NCBI RefSeq assembly: GCF_900115075.1
Contig: NZ_FOVG01000006.1
Location: forward strand, 1-64,000
Direction: 5' to 3'
Length of the DNA stretch: 64,000 nt
From: Candidatus Pantoea varia
GTDB lineage: Bacteria; Pseudomonadota; Gammaproteobacteria; Enterobacterales; Enterobacteriaceae
Below are positions 52,804-64,000 of this stretch, piece by piece. Both the position numbers and the translations under genes were made by a program. Under the pieces are notes generated by a model. It was not told the DNA's origin, ran no database searches, and saw only the letters and a program-made list of their open reading frames with translations. Position 1 is the first letter of the stretch, and the number at the start of each line of letters is the position of its first letter.

Positions 52804-54423
52804 ATGCGCGTTAACGGCCTGACCTCGCAAGACCTTGCCGCTTTGGGCATCGTGGATACCACGGAAGTGGTTTACAACCCTGATTACGACACGCTATTTC
52901 AGGAAGAGACGCGCCCGGACCTCGAAGGTTTTGCTCGTGGCACCCTGACGCAGAGCGGCGCGATTGCAGTAGACACCGGAATTTTCACCGGGCGATCGCC
53001 TAAGGATAAGTACATTGTGCGTGATGACACCACGCGCGATACCCTGTGGTGGAACGACCAGGGCACCGGCAAAAACGACAATCAGCCTCTGTCGCAGGAA
53101 ACCTGGAGCGCGCTGAAAAGCTGCGTCACCCGCCAGCTTTCCGGCAAGCGTCTGTTTGTTGTGGATGCGTTCTGCGGTGCCAATGCCGATTCACGTCTGA
53201 GCGTACGTTTCGTCACCGAAGTCGCCTGGCAGGCTCACTTCGTGAAGAACATGTTTATCCAGCCTGACGATGCTGAGCTGGCCGACTTCAAACCTGACTT
53301 TGTGGTGATGAACGGGGCTAAATGCACCAATCCTGACTGGCAGGCGCAGGGTCTGCACTCAGAGAACTTTGTCGCCTTCAATCTGACCGAACGCATGCAG
53401 CTGATTGGCGGAACCTGGTACGGCGGCGAGATGAAGAAAGGTCTGTTCGCCATCATGAACTACCTGCTGCCGCTGAAAGGCATTGCTTCCATGCACTGTT
53501 CAGCTAACGTCGGCAAAGCGGGTGATGTGGCGGTCTTCTTTGGCCTCTCGGGCACCGGCAAAACCACACTCTCCACCGATCCTGACCGCCAGCTGATCGG
53601 CGATGATGAGCACGGCTGGGACGATGATGGCGTGTTTAACTTCGAGGGCGGCTGCTACGCTAAAACCATCAACCTTTCTGAGCAGGCTGAGCCGGAGATC
53701 TACCGTGCCATTCGCCGCAATGCGCTGCTGGAAAATGTGGTGGTTCGTGAAGATGGCAGCGTCGATTATGACGACGGCAGCAAAACCGAAAACACCCGCG
53801 TCTCCTATCCGATCAATCACATCGACAATATCGTGCAGCCAGTCTCAAAAGCGGGCCACGCGAAGAAAGTCATTTTCCTGACCGCCGATGCGTTTGGCGT
53901 GCTGCCACCGGTTTCACGCCTGACGCCGGAGCAGACGCAGTATCATTTCCTGTCAGGTTTCACCGCCAAACTGGCGGGTACCGAGCGTGGCGTCACTGAG
54001 CCGACCCCCACCTTCTCCGCCTGTTTCGGCGCGGCATTCCTGATGCTGCATCCGACGCAGTATGCGGAAGTGCTGGTGAAGCGGATGGAGGCATCCGGTG
54101 CGCAGGCTTACCTGGTGAATACCGGCTGGAACGGCAGTGGCAAACGCATCTCACTGAAGAATACCCGCGCCATCATCAATGCGATCCTGGCGGGTGAGCT
54201 GGATAATGCACCGACGGAAACACTGCCAATCTTTAATCTGCAGATGCCGGTTGCGCTGGGCGAGCTGGATAGTGACACGCTCGATCCGCGTCGTAGCTGG
54301 GAGAGTGAAGAGAAGTGGACCGCTGCCGCCGAAGGTCTGGCACAGCGCTTTATTGATAACTTCGACAAGTACACGGATAACGCCGCAGGGGCTGCGCTGG
54401 TGAAAGCTGGCCCGCAACGCTAA
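52804..54423 (+). CDS. pckA: Phosphoenolpyruvate carboxykinase (ATP)
   Basis: Gluconeogenic decarboxylation of oxaloacetate to phosphoenolpyruvate using ATP. 539 aa (E. coli 540). P-loop [13 protein letters not shown] near residue 248, metal/substrate site [21 protein letters not shown] signature [16 protein letters not shown] and [11 protein letters not shown]. Monocistronic, convergent with envZ. Confidence 0.98.
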   Translation: MRVNGLTSQDLAALGIVDTTEVVYNPDYDTLFQEETRPDLEGFARGTLTQSGAIAVDTGIFTGRSPKDKYIVRDDTTRDTLWWNDQGTGKNDNQPLSQETWSALKSCVTRQLSGKRLFVVDAFCGANADSRLSVRFVTEVAWQAHFVKNMFIQPDDAELADFKPDFVVMNGAKCTNPDWQAQGLHSENFVAFNLTERMQLIGGTWYGGEMKKGLFAIMNYLLPLKGIASMHCSANVGKAGDVAVFFGLSGTGKTTLSTDPDRQLIGDDEHGWDDDGVFNFEGGCYAKTINLSEQAEPEIYRAIRRNALLENVVVREDGSVDYDDGSKTENTRVSYPINHIDNIVQPVSKAGHAKKVIFLTADAFGVLPPVSRLTPEQTQYHFLSGFTAKLAGTERGVTEPTPTFSACFGAAFLMLHPTQYAEVLVKRMEASGAQAYLVNTGWNGSGKRISLKNTRAIINAILAGELDNAPTETLPIFNLQMPVALGELDSDTLDPRRSWESEEKWTAAAEGLAQRFIDNFDKYTDNAAGAALVKAGPQR

Positions 54424-54430
54424 CGGAACC

Positions 54431-54459
54431 GGCGCGGCAGTGATTCTGCCGCGCCGCTT
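54431..54459. terminator. Terminator between pckA and envZ
   Basis: Ten-base stem GGCGCGGCAG/CTGCCGCGCC with loop TGATT, followed by GCTTTT on plus, 7 bp after the pckA stop. The minus-strand side lacks a comparable T-run. Confidence 0.75.
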
Positions 54460-54462
54460 TTC

Positions 54463-56546
<2,084 letters not shown>

Positions 56547-57083
56547 TTTCAACTCCCAAAGGCGCTATTGCCTGAGCCAACATTGTTAAAAAAAGATGCC
56601 TTATAGTGACAGTCATTATTGGTTTATATTCTAGCCAAAATTGTTACAAAGCATATTAAACAGGAGCTTATATTTGATTTAAGGCGATTTCGGGTCAGTT
56701 TTAACGCTTTTGCCCCTGCCCGGCCCCTGATACGGCAAATCTGAAAAAACGGCCCGGTTTCTCTCAATGGCTGGCGTCGGAAGTAAGCCAGTTTTTAATC
56801 AGTGAAATAATTCAGTGAGTTAGCAGGCAATTTGACTTAATGATCAGCCATCACTGTGGATAAGCTCCAGATAATCTACCTCAACAGCAACCAGACAGCA
56901 TAATATTCCAGCAAACTCGTCTAACGCCCCACGCTCCTCTCGGATTAGTTTCAGCAGTGCCATCAGCAAGGCCAGTTTAAATTAAAGTCCTTTAAATCAA
57001 TCAGTAAAGCCAACTTTTCCCCTTCTCCGTTTTAAACCAGACTGCTCAGGCAACATTCGATGTCTCAACGGGGAATACACACA
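56547..57083. other. ompR-to-YjbE-like intergenic region
   Basis: 537 bp, AT-rich, no credible gene. Holds the ompR promoter on the left and the promoter of the YjbE-like gene on the right. GCATAATATTCCAG (56898-56911) matches the RcsAB-box consensus TAAGAATATTCCTA at 9 of 14 positions, including TATTCC. ATCAGTGAAATAATTCAGTGAG near 56799 contains a short direct repeat. None is proven. Confidence 0.4.
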
Positions 57084-57329
57084 ATGAAAAAAACAATTTT
57101 ACTGCTGAGCGCGCTGGCATTAGGCAGCGTCAGCCCAGGTTATGCTGCCACAGCCACGGGTGAAGCGGCCGGCGCAGCAGCGACAACGACAGCACAAGGT
57201 AACTCTAACGCCATCGGTGTTGGTGCAGTCGCAGCCCTGCTGGGCGTAGCGCTGGCCACCATGGGCGGCGGCGGCGGTGACGGTCACAGCACCGGTACAT
57301 CGACCACCACGGCGACCCACGCCGGAAAA
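57084..57329 (+). CDS. YjbE-like secreted Gly/Ala/Thr-rich small protein
   Basis: Mature protein is small and low-complexity; 81-82 aa precursor starting MKKTILLLSALALGSVSPGYA, a clear signal peptide. Then GEAAGAAATTTAQGNSNAIGVG, a hydrophobic Ala/Gly stretch, GGGGGDGHS and a Thr-rich tail. This order closely resembles E. coli YjbE, first gene of the Rcs-regulated yjbEFGH exopolysaccharide operon, but no yjbFGH follows here. The ATG at 57084 is preferred over one at 57060, which would disrupt the signal peptide. Ends at a strong terminator. Function unknown. Confidence 0.75.
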
Positions 57330-57404
57330 TAAGTTTAAGCACCCTCTGTACCGGCTTCAGATTACTGGCTTTATTTTGAACCACAGCACCAACCCTTTCG
57401 CCGC

Positions 57405-57460
57405 CGGGGAAAACAACATGGGTTTTTAGCCTTTAAAAACCCTTTCCCCGACTCTTTTTT
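57405..57460 (+). terminator. Two-tier terminator after the YjbE-like gene
   Basis: An inner 9-base stem GGGTTTTTA/TAAAAACCC sits inside an outer CGGGGAAA/TTTCCCCG stem, with a bulge on the left arm, followed by ACTCTTTTTT. It isolates the small gene from greB. Confidence 0.85.
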
Positions 57461-57516
57461 GCCGCGCCCTCTTTGCCTTACACTGTCGCTCTTTGGATCT
57501 CTCTGGCCGGTATAGC

Positions 57517-57990
57517 ATGAAAACCCGACTTATTACCCGCGAAGGCTTCGATAAGCTAAAAGCGGAACTCGACTATCTGTGGCGTGAAGAGCGACCGGAA
57601 GTGACAAAAAAAGTCACCTGGGCTGCCAGCCTTGGCGATCGCAGTGAAAATGCCGACTATCAGTACAACAAAAAACGGCTGCGGGAAATCGACCGCCGTG
57701 TACGCTATCTGACCAAAAGCATCGAGCAATTGCGTATCGTGGATTACTCCCCGCAGCAGGATGGCAAAGTGTTCTTTGGTGCCTGGGTGGAAATTGAAAA
57801 CGATGAGGGCGACCTCAAACGCTTCCGCATTGTGGGCTACGATGAGATTTTTGGCCGCAAAGATTACATCTCTATCGACTCGCCGATGGCGCGGGCGCTG
57901 CTGAAAAAAGAGGTCGGCGATGCCGCCACCGTCGAGACGCCATTGGGTCCGGCGCTGTGGTATGTCAACGCGATTGACTACCCGCAATAA
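57517..57990 (+). CDS. greB: Transcript cleavage factor GreB
   Basis: Rescues backtracked RNA polymerase by stimulating RNA cleavage. 157 aa (E. coli 158). N-terminal coiled coil with the tip acidic pair in ASLGDRSENADYQYNKKRLREID, and a C-terminal FKBP-like domain (FGRKDYISIDSPMARALLKK). The ATG at 57517 gives MKTRLITREGFDKL, aligned with E. coli; an upstream ATG at 57493 is not needed. Confidence 0.97.
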   Translation: MKTRLITREGFDKLKAELDYLWREERPEVTKKVTWAASLGDRSENADYQYNKKRLREIDRRVRYLTKSIEQLRIVDYSPQQDGKVFFGAWVEIENDEGDLKRFRIVGYDEIFGRKDYISIDSPMARALLKKEVGDAATVETPLGPALWYVNAIDYPQ

Positions 57991-58093
57991 CGATTCAGAT
58001 TATCGCTGAAAGCCGCCCGCGTCTCTGGCAATTTTAACCATCAATCCGTATAACTGTCGGCTATTTCTCAACCCGGAAAGCAAGACAGTCCTG

Positions 58094-60421
58094 ATGATGA
58101 AAGTTCTGAGCCAGATAATTGCCAGTGAGCTACAGGCGCGACCAGAGCAGGTTGACGCCGCCGTTCGCCTGTTAGATGAAGGGAATACCGTGCCGTTTAT
58201 CGCACGCTATCGTAAAGAGGTGACCGGCGGGCTGGATGATACCCAACTGCGCCAGCTGGAAACCCGTCTCAGCTATCTGCGTGAACTTGAAGAGCGACGG
58301 CAGTCGATTCTGAAGTCGATTGACGATCAGGGAAAACTCACTGACGACCTCGCCCGCGCCATCAACACCACCCTCAGCAAAACCGAGCTTGAAGACCTCT
58401 ACCTGCCCTACAAACAGAAACGCCGCACGCGTGGACAGATTGCTATCGAAGCCGGTCTGGAACCGCTGGCGGACACGCTCTGGCAGGAGCCGTCTCACAT
58501 CCCTGAGCAGCTTGCCGGACAATATGTTGATGCCGACAAAGGCGTCGCCGACGTGCGTGCCGCGCTGGATGGTGCCCGCTACATTCTGATGGAGCGTTTC
58601 GCCGAAGACGCCGCGCTGCTGGCGAAAGTACGTAACTACCTGTGGAAAAATGCCCATCTGGTGTCACGCGTGGTGGAAGGAAAAGAGGAAGCGGGCGCGA
58701 AGTTCCGCGACTACTTCGATCACCACGAAGCACTGAGCACCGTGCCGTCGCACCGTGCGCTGGCGATGCTGCGTGGCCGCAACGAAGGCGTACTGCAACT
58801 CTCGCTGAATGCCGATCCGCAGTTTGATGAAGCGCCACGTGAAAGCCACGGCGAAACGCTGATTGCTGAGCACCTGAATCTGCGCCTGAACAACGCGCCG
58901 GCCGACAGCTGGCGTAAAGCAGTTGTGAGCTGGACGTGGCGTATCAAAGTGATGCTGCATCTGGAAACGGAGCTGATGGGCACGGTGCGCGAACGCGCAG
59001 AAGATGAAGCCATCAACGTCTTTGCCCGCAATCTGCACGATCTGCTGATGGCAGCTCCCGCCGGGATGCGCGCCACTATGGGACTGGATCCCGGCCTGCG
59101 CACCGGCGTCAAAGTGGCGGTGGTCGATGCCACCGGTAAAGTCGTGGCGACCGATACCGTCTATCCGCACACCGGCCAGACTGCCAAAGCCGCAGCGGCC
59201 GTCGCCGCACTCTGCATTAAGCATCAGGTTGAGCTGGTAGCGATTGGCAACGGAACCGCCTCACGTGAAACCGAGCGCTTCTTCCTGGATCTGCAGCAGC
59301 AGTTCCCACAGGTCACGGCGCAGAAGGTGATTGTCAGTGAAGCCGGAGCCTCCGTCTACTCAGCCTCCGAACTGGCGGCGCTGGAGTTCCCGGATCTCGA
59401 TGTCTCACTGCGTGGCGCGGTGTCGATTGCCCGCCGTCTGCAGGATCCGCTGGCTGAGCTGGTGAAGATCGACCCGAAATCGATCGGCGTCGGTCAGTAT
59501 CAGCATGATGTCAGTCAGAGCCAGCTGGCGAAGAAACTTGACGCTGTCGTAGAGGATTGCGTGAACGCCGTCGGCGTTGACCTCAACACCGCCTCGGTGC
59601 CGCTGCTGACCCGCGTCGCGGGCCTGACGCGCATGATGGCGCAGAACATTGTCGGCTGGCGTGATGAGAATGGCCGCTTCCAGAACCGTCAGCAGTTGCT
59701 GAAAGTAAGCCGTCTTGGACCAAAAGCTTTTGAGCAGTGTGCGGGCTTCCTCCGCATCAACCACGGCGATAACCCGCTGGATGCCTCGACCGTTCACCCG
59801 GAAGCCTACCCGGTAGTAGAACGTATTCTGGCCGCCACCGAACAGGCTCTGAGCGATCTGATGGGTAATTCTGGCAGCCTGCGTAATCTCAGCCCCCGGG
59901 ATTTCATTGATGACCGTTTTGGTCTGCCGACCGTCACCGACATCATGAAAGAGCTGGAGAAGCCGGGCCGCGATCCGCGTCCTGAGTTTAAGACTGCGCA
60001 GTTCGCGGAAGGCGTTGAAACACTGAACGACCTGACGCCGGGCATGATCCTCGAAGGTGCCGTCACCAACGTCACCAACTTCGGTGCGTTTGTGGATATT
60101 GGCGTCCATCAGGATGGCCTGGTGCATATCTCCTCGCTCTCTAATCGCTTTGTGGAAGATCCCCATCAGGTGGTGAAAGCCGGCGATATCGTTAAAGTAA
60201 AAGTGATGGAAGTCGATCTCCAGCGCAAACGTATTGCCCTGACCATGCGTCTTGATGAGCAGCCAGGCGAAGGCAATGCACGTGGTGGTGCGAAGAACGC
60301 CGCCCCGCGCGAAGAGAAACGTCCGGCTGCCGGTAAAGGCCGTCCGCGTCCGGTCAGCTCATCCGCGGGTAACAGTGCGATGGGTGATGCACTGGCCGCC
60401 GCTCTGGGTAAAAAACGCTAA
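58094..60421 (+). CDS. tex: Tex family RNA-binding transcription accessory protein
   Basis: 775 aa (E. coli YhgF 773). N-terminal helical HtH region ([21 protein letters not shown]), a YqgF/RNase H-like domain ([20 protein letters not shown]), helix-hairpin-helix repeats ([22 protein letters not shown]), and a C-terminal S1 domain ([22 protein letters not shown]). The basic tail is [17 protein letters not shown]. Two adjacent ATGs exist; the first is used. A GC hairpin (60429-60450) follows the stop. Confidence 0.97.
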   Translation: MMKVLSQIIASELQARPEQVDAAVRLLDEGNTVPFIARYRKEVTGGLDDTQLRQLETRLSYLRELEERRQSILKSIDDQGKLTDDLARAINTTLSKTELEDLYLPYKQKRRTRGQIAIEAGLEPLADTLWQEPSHIPEQLAGQYVDADKGVADVRAALDGARYILMERFAEDAALLAKVRNYLWKNAHLVSRVVEGKEEAGAKFRDYFDHHEALSTVPSHRALAMLRGRNEGVLQLSLNADPQFDEAPRESHGETLIAEHLNLRLNNAPADSWRKAVVSWTWRIKVMLHLETELMGTVRERAEDEAINVFARNLHDLLMAAPAGMRATMGLDPGLRTGVKVAVVDATGKVVATDTVYPHTGQTAKAAAAVAALCIKHQVELVAIGNGTASRETERFFLDLQQQFPQVTAQKVIVSEAGASVYSASELAALEFPDLDVSLRGAVSIARRLQDPLAELVKIDPKSIGVGQYQHDVSQSQLAKKLDAVVEDCVNAVGVDLNTASVPLLTRVAGLTRMMAQNIVGWRDENGRFQNRQQLLKVSRLGPKAFEQCAGFLRINHGDNPLDASTVHPEAYPVVERILAATEQALSDLMGNSGSLRNLSPRDFIDDRFGLPTVTDIMKELEKPGRDPRPEFKTAQFAEGVETLNDLTPGMILEGAVTNVTNFGAFVDIGVHQDGLVHISSLSNRFVEDPHQVVKAGDIVKVKVMEVDLQRKRIALTMRLDEQPGEGNARGGAKNAAPREEKRPAAGKGRPRPVSSSAGNSAMGDALAAALGKKR

Positions 60422-60428
60422 GCTTTTC

Positions 60429-60450
60429 AGGGGGCCACATCGGGCCCCCT
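60429..60450 (+). terminator. Hairpin after tex
   Basis: Eight-base stem AGGGGGCC/GGCCCCCT with a 6-base loop, 7 bp after the tex stop; no clean T-run follows, so termination is uncertain. Confidence 0.45.
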
Positions 60451-60548
60451 CTTCACGTCCTCCTCCCCGGTTGAAAATCTCCATCATCGCGCTACGCTAA
60501 AAAGACGCCTGTCATAAAAACAACACCTGCTGTGGCACCCAATTCACG

Positions 60549-62234
60549 ATGGATACGATCACCGATCTGATTGATAAGATTTATGCTGGCACATTCCCGG
60601 AGGCGACCTTTGCGCGCCTGCAGGCTGACATCACTTCAGCCCGCGAGGCGATCAAGTTGCCTCGCAAGGCTCACTGGGATGAACAGGATGTGGTGCTGAT
60701 CACCTACGCCGATCAGTTTCGGGAAGCCGGTAAACCGACGCTCAGCACCTTTTCCCGCTTCTACCAGCAGCACCTGCAATCCACCTTTCCGCTGGTTCAC
60801 CTGCTGCCCTTTTTCCCCTGGTCTTCCGACGACGGCTTTTCGGTGATTGATTATCATCAGGTCGATCCGGTGTGCGGGGACTGGCAGGATATTGCGCGTC
60901 TGCATCAGGAAACCCGGCTGATGTTCGACTTTGTCTGCAACCATATGTCGGCTAAGAGTGCCTGGTTCAGCCACTTCCTGGCGCAGGATCCCGGCTGGGA
61001 CGATTTCTTTATCAGCATGCCGCCCGCTACCGATCTCAGCGCCGTGACGCGCCCGCGCACCTCGCCGCTGCTGACGCCGTTTAAGATGGCGGATGGCGAT
61101 ACCCGCTTTATCTGGACCACCTTCAGCGCCGACCAGATTGACCTTAACTTTGCCAATCCTGAAGTGTTGCTGCGCATGGTCAACGTGCTGCTCGACTACC
61201 TGATACGCGGCGCTGACTATGTGCGCCTTGATGCGGTTGGCTATATGTGGAAAACGCCCGGCACGCGCTGCATTCATCTGGAAAAAACCCACCAGTTGGT
61301 GAAGCTATTTCGCGCCATTGCCGACCACGTTGCGCCGGGCACGGTGATTATCACCGAGACCAACGTGCCGCATCAGGACAACATCAGCTATCTGGGCAAC
61401 GGGCATGATGAGGCGCAGATGGTGTATCAGTTTTCACTGCCGCCGCTGGTGCTGCATGCGATTCACACCGGATCGGCACGCGCGCTGAGGCAGTGGGCCA
61501 GCTCACTGGATCTCAGCAGTAACGACACCACCTTCTTCAACTTCCTGGCGTCACACGATGGCATCGGACTTAATCCGGCACGCGGCATTTTGTCTGAAGT
61601 TGAGATTGTGGCGCTGGTGCGTGATCTGGCGCTGGAAGGCGCGCTTGTCTCCTATAAGAACAATCCTGACGGCACCACCAGTCCCTATGAAATCAACGTC
61701 ACTTTCCTGGATGCGCTGAACCGCGAAGCCGATGATGATGCCACGCGGCTGAAACGCTTTTTACTGGCCCATGCGATGCTGCTGGTCTTTCCTGGCGTGC
61801 CTGCCATCTATATCCAGAGCATTCTGGGCGGTCGTAACCATTATGATGGCGTGCGGGCCGCCGGACATAACCGGGCGATTAACCGTCAGAAGTATGATTT
61901 GCAGCAGATTGAGGCGGCGCTGGCGGGCGGTGACTGGCTGAGGCAGCAGATTTATACCCGGCTCAGCCAACTGATCCAGCTGCGTCGTCGCCAGCCTGCA
62001 TTCCATCCCGATAATCCGATGACGCTGTATGACAGCGAAAATGCCGTGCTGGTGCTGAGCCGTCATAAGGCGGAAAGCGGCGAGGGGTTACTGTGCGTGT
62101 TTAATCTCAGTGGACGGTCAGTGGAGACGCAATTGCCGATGGCACATACGTTGCAGGATGTGGTGAGCGGGGAGAAAGTTGATGGCACCCAGCCGGTTAA
62201 GCTGGATGCCTGGCAGTTCATGTGGCTTCGTTAA
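60549..62234 (+). CDS. GH13_18 glycoside phosphorylase, YcjM-like (probable glucosylglycerate phosphorylase)
   Basis: 561 aa. Family GH13 subfamily 18, the sucrose-phosphorylase group, with (beta/alpha)8 barrel motifs. Predicted nucleophile D228 (YVRLDAVGY), acid/base E270 (IITETNVPH) and stabiliser D337 (FLASHDGIG). Long stretches match E. coli YcjM, such as HWDE-DVVLITYADQF, PWSSDDGFSVIDYHQV and DFVCNHMSAKS. YcjM is a 2-O-alpha-glucosylglycerate phosphorylase, so that activity is likelier than sucrose phosphorolysis. It stands alone here without the ycj transporter genes, in the place of E. coli feoABC. Its stop abuts the next gene's stop. Confidence 0.88.
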   Translation: MDTITDLIDKIYAGTFPEATFARLQADITSAREAIKLPRKAHWDEQDVVLITYADQFREAGKPTLSTFSRFYQQHLQSTFPLVHLLPFFPWSSDDGFSVIDYHQVDPVCGDWQDIARLHQETRLMFDFVCNHMSAKSAWFSHFLAQDPGWDDFFISMPPATDLSAVTRPRTSPLLTPFKMADGDTRFIWTTFSADQIDLNFANPEVLLRMVNVLLDYLIRGADYVRLDAVGYMWKTPGTRCIHLEKTHQLVKLFRAIADHVAPGTVIITETNVPHQDNISYLGNGHDEAQMVYQFSLPPLVLHAIHTGSARALRQWASSLDLSSNDTTFFNFLASHDGIGLNPARGILSEVEIVALVRDLALEGALVSYKNNPDGTTSPYEINVTFLDALNREADDDATRLKRFLLAHAMLLVFPGVPAIYIQSILGGRNHYDGVRAAGHNRAINRQKYDLQQIEAALAGGDWLRQQIYTRLSQLIQLRRRQPAFHPDNPMTLYDSENAVLVLSRHKAESGEGLLCVFNLSGRSVETQLPMAHTLQDVVSGEKVDGTQPVKLDAWQFMWLR

Positions 62235-62504
62235 TTACTTGTAAACTTCAGCCGTAGCGCTGAATTTACCGTGTTCGCGGCCTGCGATCACCCGGTAGTA
62301 TTTACCGCCTTTTTCATCTGCGAGCTTAGACAGCACTTTTTTAGCATCCATTGGCGAGGTGGTTTCCGCCGTGGTGTTAACGTTGCCGATCTTTTGCAGG
62401 TTCATTGTCTTAACTTCTTCCTGCGTGACTTCTTTTGCTGCCATCGCAGAAAATGAAATCGCGCCCATCATCATTGAAGCCACAACCCATTTGAAAACCT
62501 TCAT
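62235..62504 (-). CDS. DUF1471 (YhcN/BhsA/McbA family) periplasmic protein
   Basis: 89 aa. Signal peptide MKVFKWVVASMMMGAISFSAMA, then KEVTQEEVKTMNLQKIGNVN and a C-terminal KYYRVIAGREHGKFSATAEVYK, the compact DUF1471 alpha/beta domain. Members are small stress-induced envelope proteins affecting biofilm and acid or peroxide response. The paralogue cannot be named from sequence alone. The ATG at 62502-62504 follows GAGGG. Its stop is directly adjacent to that of the phosphorylase on the other strand. Confidence 0.88.
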   Translation of the reverse strand: MKVFKWVVASMMMGAISFSAMAAKEVTQEEVKTMNLQKIGNVNTTAETTSPMDAKKVLSKLADEKGGKYYRVIAGREHGKFSATAEVYK

Positions 62505-62674
62505 TATGTTTACCCTCATTCATGATCCATTGTGAGATGTAAGCAGCAGCTAAACGCGTAAGGCAGTATGGAACGGCATAGTCATTTCCGTGACTAATCA
62601 CATAAAATTGCAGCGGCCTTGCTTACAGACAGAAGTATTACTGCTGTCTGCGATTTTGCCAACTCAAAGCATGA

Positions 62675-63451
62675 TTATCCTGGTAAATTACTGATAAAAT
62701 TAACAATATGCTGACAAAATGTCTCAGGGTGGGAGATGAAAGGCGCATGTGCTGCTTTTTCGATAACCACTGAAGGCGAGGCTGGCAACATTTGATCTAT
62801 CTCTGGGGCAATCCGGCGCGGCACCAGTCCATCTAATGCCCCATAAAGTCGCAGGAACGGCAATGTAATCTGCGGTAACGCATCACGCAGATCGACCTGA
62901 CGCAGAATCTCCAGCCCGCCATCCAGTACCGGCACCTCCGGCATCGGTTGTGACAGCACCACCTCTTTCAGCTGTCGTGCATCGGCACGCGCCGTTTCGG
63001 TGCCCAGCGTCTGCAGCGCCAGAAAGCGCTCCACTGTGCGTTGAAAATCGTTGCTGAGCATCTGCTGAAAGTTCTGCAGGGTCTCGGGTTTAATGCCGGG
63101 CCAGCGCTCTGTGGCGGTGAAACAGGGTGACGACGCAACGGTAATCAGTGCGCCCAGCTTTTCTGGCGCGGTCAGCGCAAGCTGCGTCGCCACCAGTCCG
63201 CCCAGCGACCAGCCCAGAACAATGGCCTGCGGTGGCAGCAAAGGCAGTATCTGCTCAGCCATCTGCTCCAGCGTCAGCGCGCCAAAATTCTGACTGCGGC
63301 CATAACCGGGCAGATCGACCAGGTGCAGCCGATAGTGCGGGCTGAGTCGCGGAATAATGCTTTGCCAGACTTCGGCATTCAGTCCCCATCCGTGCAGCAG
63401 CACAAGATCGCGTTTTCCTTCTCCGCAGGTGTGCCAGTAGAGCGACGTCAT
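62675..63451 (-). CDS. bioH: Pimeloyl-[acyl-carrier protein] methyl ester esterase
   Basis: Alpha/beta hydrolase that removes the methyl group from pimeloyl-ACP methyl ester to finish the biotin pimeloyl chain. 258 aa (E. coli 256). Nucleophile S82 in [11 protein letters not shown], catalytic Asp in [12 protein letters not shown], His in [27 protein letters not shown] is the oxyanion region. Divergent from gntX with 35 bp between start codons. Confidence 0.96.
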   Translation of the reverse strand: MTSLYWHTCGEGKRDLVLLHGWGLNAEVWQSIIPRLSPHYRLHLVDLPGYGRSQNFGALTLEQMAEQILPLLPPQAIVLGWSLGGLVATQLALTAPEKLGALITVASSPCFTATERWPGIKPETLQNFQQMLSNDFQRTVERFLALQTLGTETARADARQLKEVVLSQPMPEVPVLDGGLEILRQVDLRDALPQITLPFLRLYGALDGLVPRRIAPEIDQMLPASPSVVIEKAAHAPFISHPETFCQHIVNFISNLPG

Positions 63452-63486
63452 CAGTTACTATCCCGAAAATTGATAAGGAGGTCGCT

Positions 63487-64000
63487 ATGCTAGCAATGCC
63501 CGCCCTGTGTTGGCTATGCCGGATGCCGTTGCGGATAGCCCGTCATGGCATCTGCAGCTTATGTTTACGCAGATTACCGCCGTTACCGCTGCTCTGTCCG
63601 CGCTGCGGATTGCCGGCAGGTTCAGCAAAAGTCGCCTGTGGCCGCTGCCAGCTTAAACCGCCCGCCTGGCAGGCGCTGGTCTGCGTCAATGACTATTGCC
63701 CGCCGTTTAGTCAGTGGGTTAATCAGCTGAAGTTTTCTCACATAACCGCACTCAGGGTGATGCTGGCGCGGCTGATTTTGCTAAGCTGGCTTAATGTTTA
63801 CCGGCGTGGCACGGTGCCGCGTCCCGATCTGCTGCTGCCAGTTCCGCTGTATCAGCGACGACGCTGGCAGCGCGGCTTTAATCAGACGGTATTGCTGGCC
63901 GCACCGCTGGCGCACTGGCTGGGATGTGAGTGGCGTGAAGGGCTTTCCCGCAAGCGCGGGGGCGCACTGCAGCATCAGCTCAGCGCCCGCCAGCGCCGCA
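63487..64000 (+). CDS. gntX: ComF family protein GntX, partial (3' end outside window)
   Basis: The first 171 codons of a ComF/GntX-type phosphoribosyltransferase-fold protein (E. coli 227 aa). Four CxxC pairs at C8/C11, C23/C26, C37/C40 and C51/C54 suggest zinc binding. LLPVPLYQRRRWQRGFNQ is the ComF core motif, followed by the SRKRGGALQHQLSARQRR region. The ATG at 63487 has a perfect AAGGAGG upstream. In naturally competent bacteria ComF acts in DNA uptake; here the hof operon is in the same window, but the role is unproven. Confidence 0.93.
   Translation, partial: MLAMPALCWLCRMPLRIARHGICSLCLRRLPPLPLLCPRCGLPAGSAKVACGRCQLKPPAWQALVCVNDYCPPFSQWVNQLKFSHITALRVMLARLILLSWLNVYRRGTVPRPDLLLPVPLYQRRRWQRGFNQTVLLAAPLAHWLGCEWREGLSRKRGGALQHQLSARQRR

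Noticed and set aside
59405-60166. 253-codon minus-strand frame opposite tex
   Set aside because: Lies wholly within the conserved tex coding sequence and shows no domain.

Overview
The window is a stretch of chromosome from a gammaproteobacterium of the order Enterobacterales. Nearly every protein is recognisably the Escherichia coli counterpart, and gene order follows the E. coli tufA-to-gntX segment. Moderately high GC and several non-E. coli insertions suggest a Pantoea/Erwinia-like genus; this is inference, not proof. No rRNA, tRNA, IS element, prophage or CRISPR array was seen.

Layout. 1-4040 (minus): str operon rpsL-rpsG-fusA-tuf (tuf is cut by the window edge) behind a consensus-like promoter. 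4056-5820: tusBCD (tRNA 2-thiolation) with the regulator gene yheO. 5986-8367: fkpA, slyX, slyD, yheV. 8391-10748: potassium efflux pair kefGB. 10861-12765: ABC-F gene yheS. 12798-18034: an accessory block (tauABCD for taurine desulfonation, a LacI-type regulator and a LysE-type exporter) sits between yheS and yheT, which adjoin in E. coli. 18116-24074: yheT, yheU, prkB, a structured palindromic intergenic element, yhfA, crp and yhfK. 24076-26748 (minus): yhfG-fic-pabA-argD, with a paired ARG box before argD. 26847-34667: ppiA, tsgA, codA, nirBD and cysG. NarL/FNR sites before nirB are spaced as in E. coli, but nirC is missing. 34725-40813 (minus): aroK-aroB-damX-dam-rpe-gph-trpS superoperon. 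41176-44576 (minus): hofMNOPQ DNA-utilisation operon, divergent from mrcA. 47308-54423: nudE, igaA, yrfG, hslR, hslO and pckA. 54463-56546: ompR-envZ. 57084-57329: an orphan YjbE-like secreted peptide. 57517-60421: greB and tex. 60549-62504: a GH13_18 glycoside phosphorylase and a DUF1471 periplasmic protein occupy the place of E. coli feoABC. 62675-64000: bioH and the start of gntX/comF.

How the genes work together. Most of the window is core housekeeping: translation, tRNA modification, protein folding, aromatic and arginine biosynthesis, cell-wall synthesis, and global regulation by CRP, OmpR and IgaA/Rcs. NirBD and CysG form a unit because CysG makes the siroheme that NirB needs. TauABC imports taurine and TauD releases sulfite from it. 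The parts least explained by a standard annotation are the palindromic element at 20349-20517, the tau/LacI/LysE insertion with its tandem promoter repeat, the YjbE-like orphan with a long upstream region, and the feo-locus replacement. I found no convincing wholly new multi-gene system.
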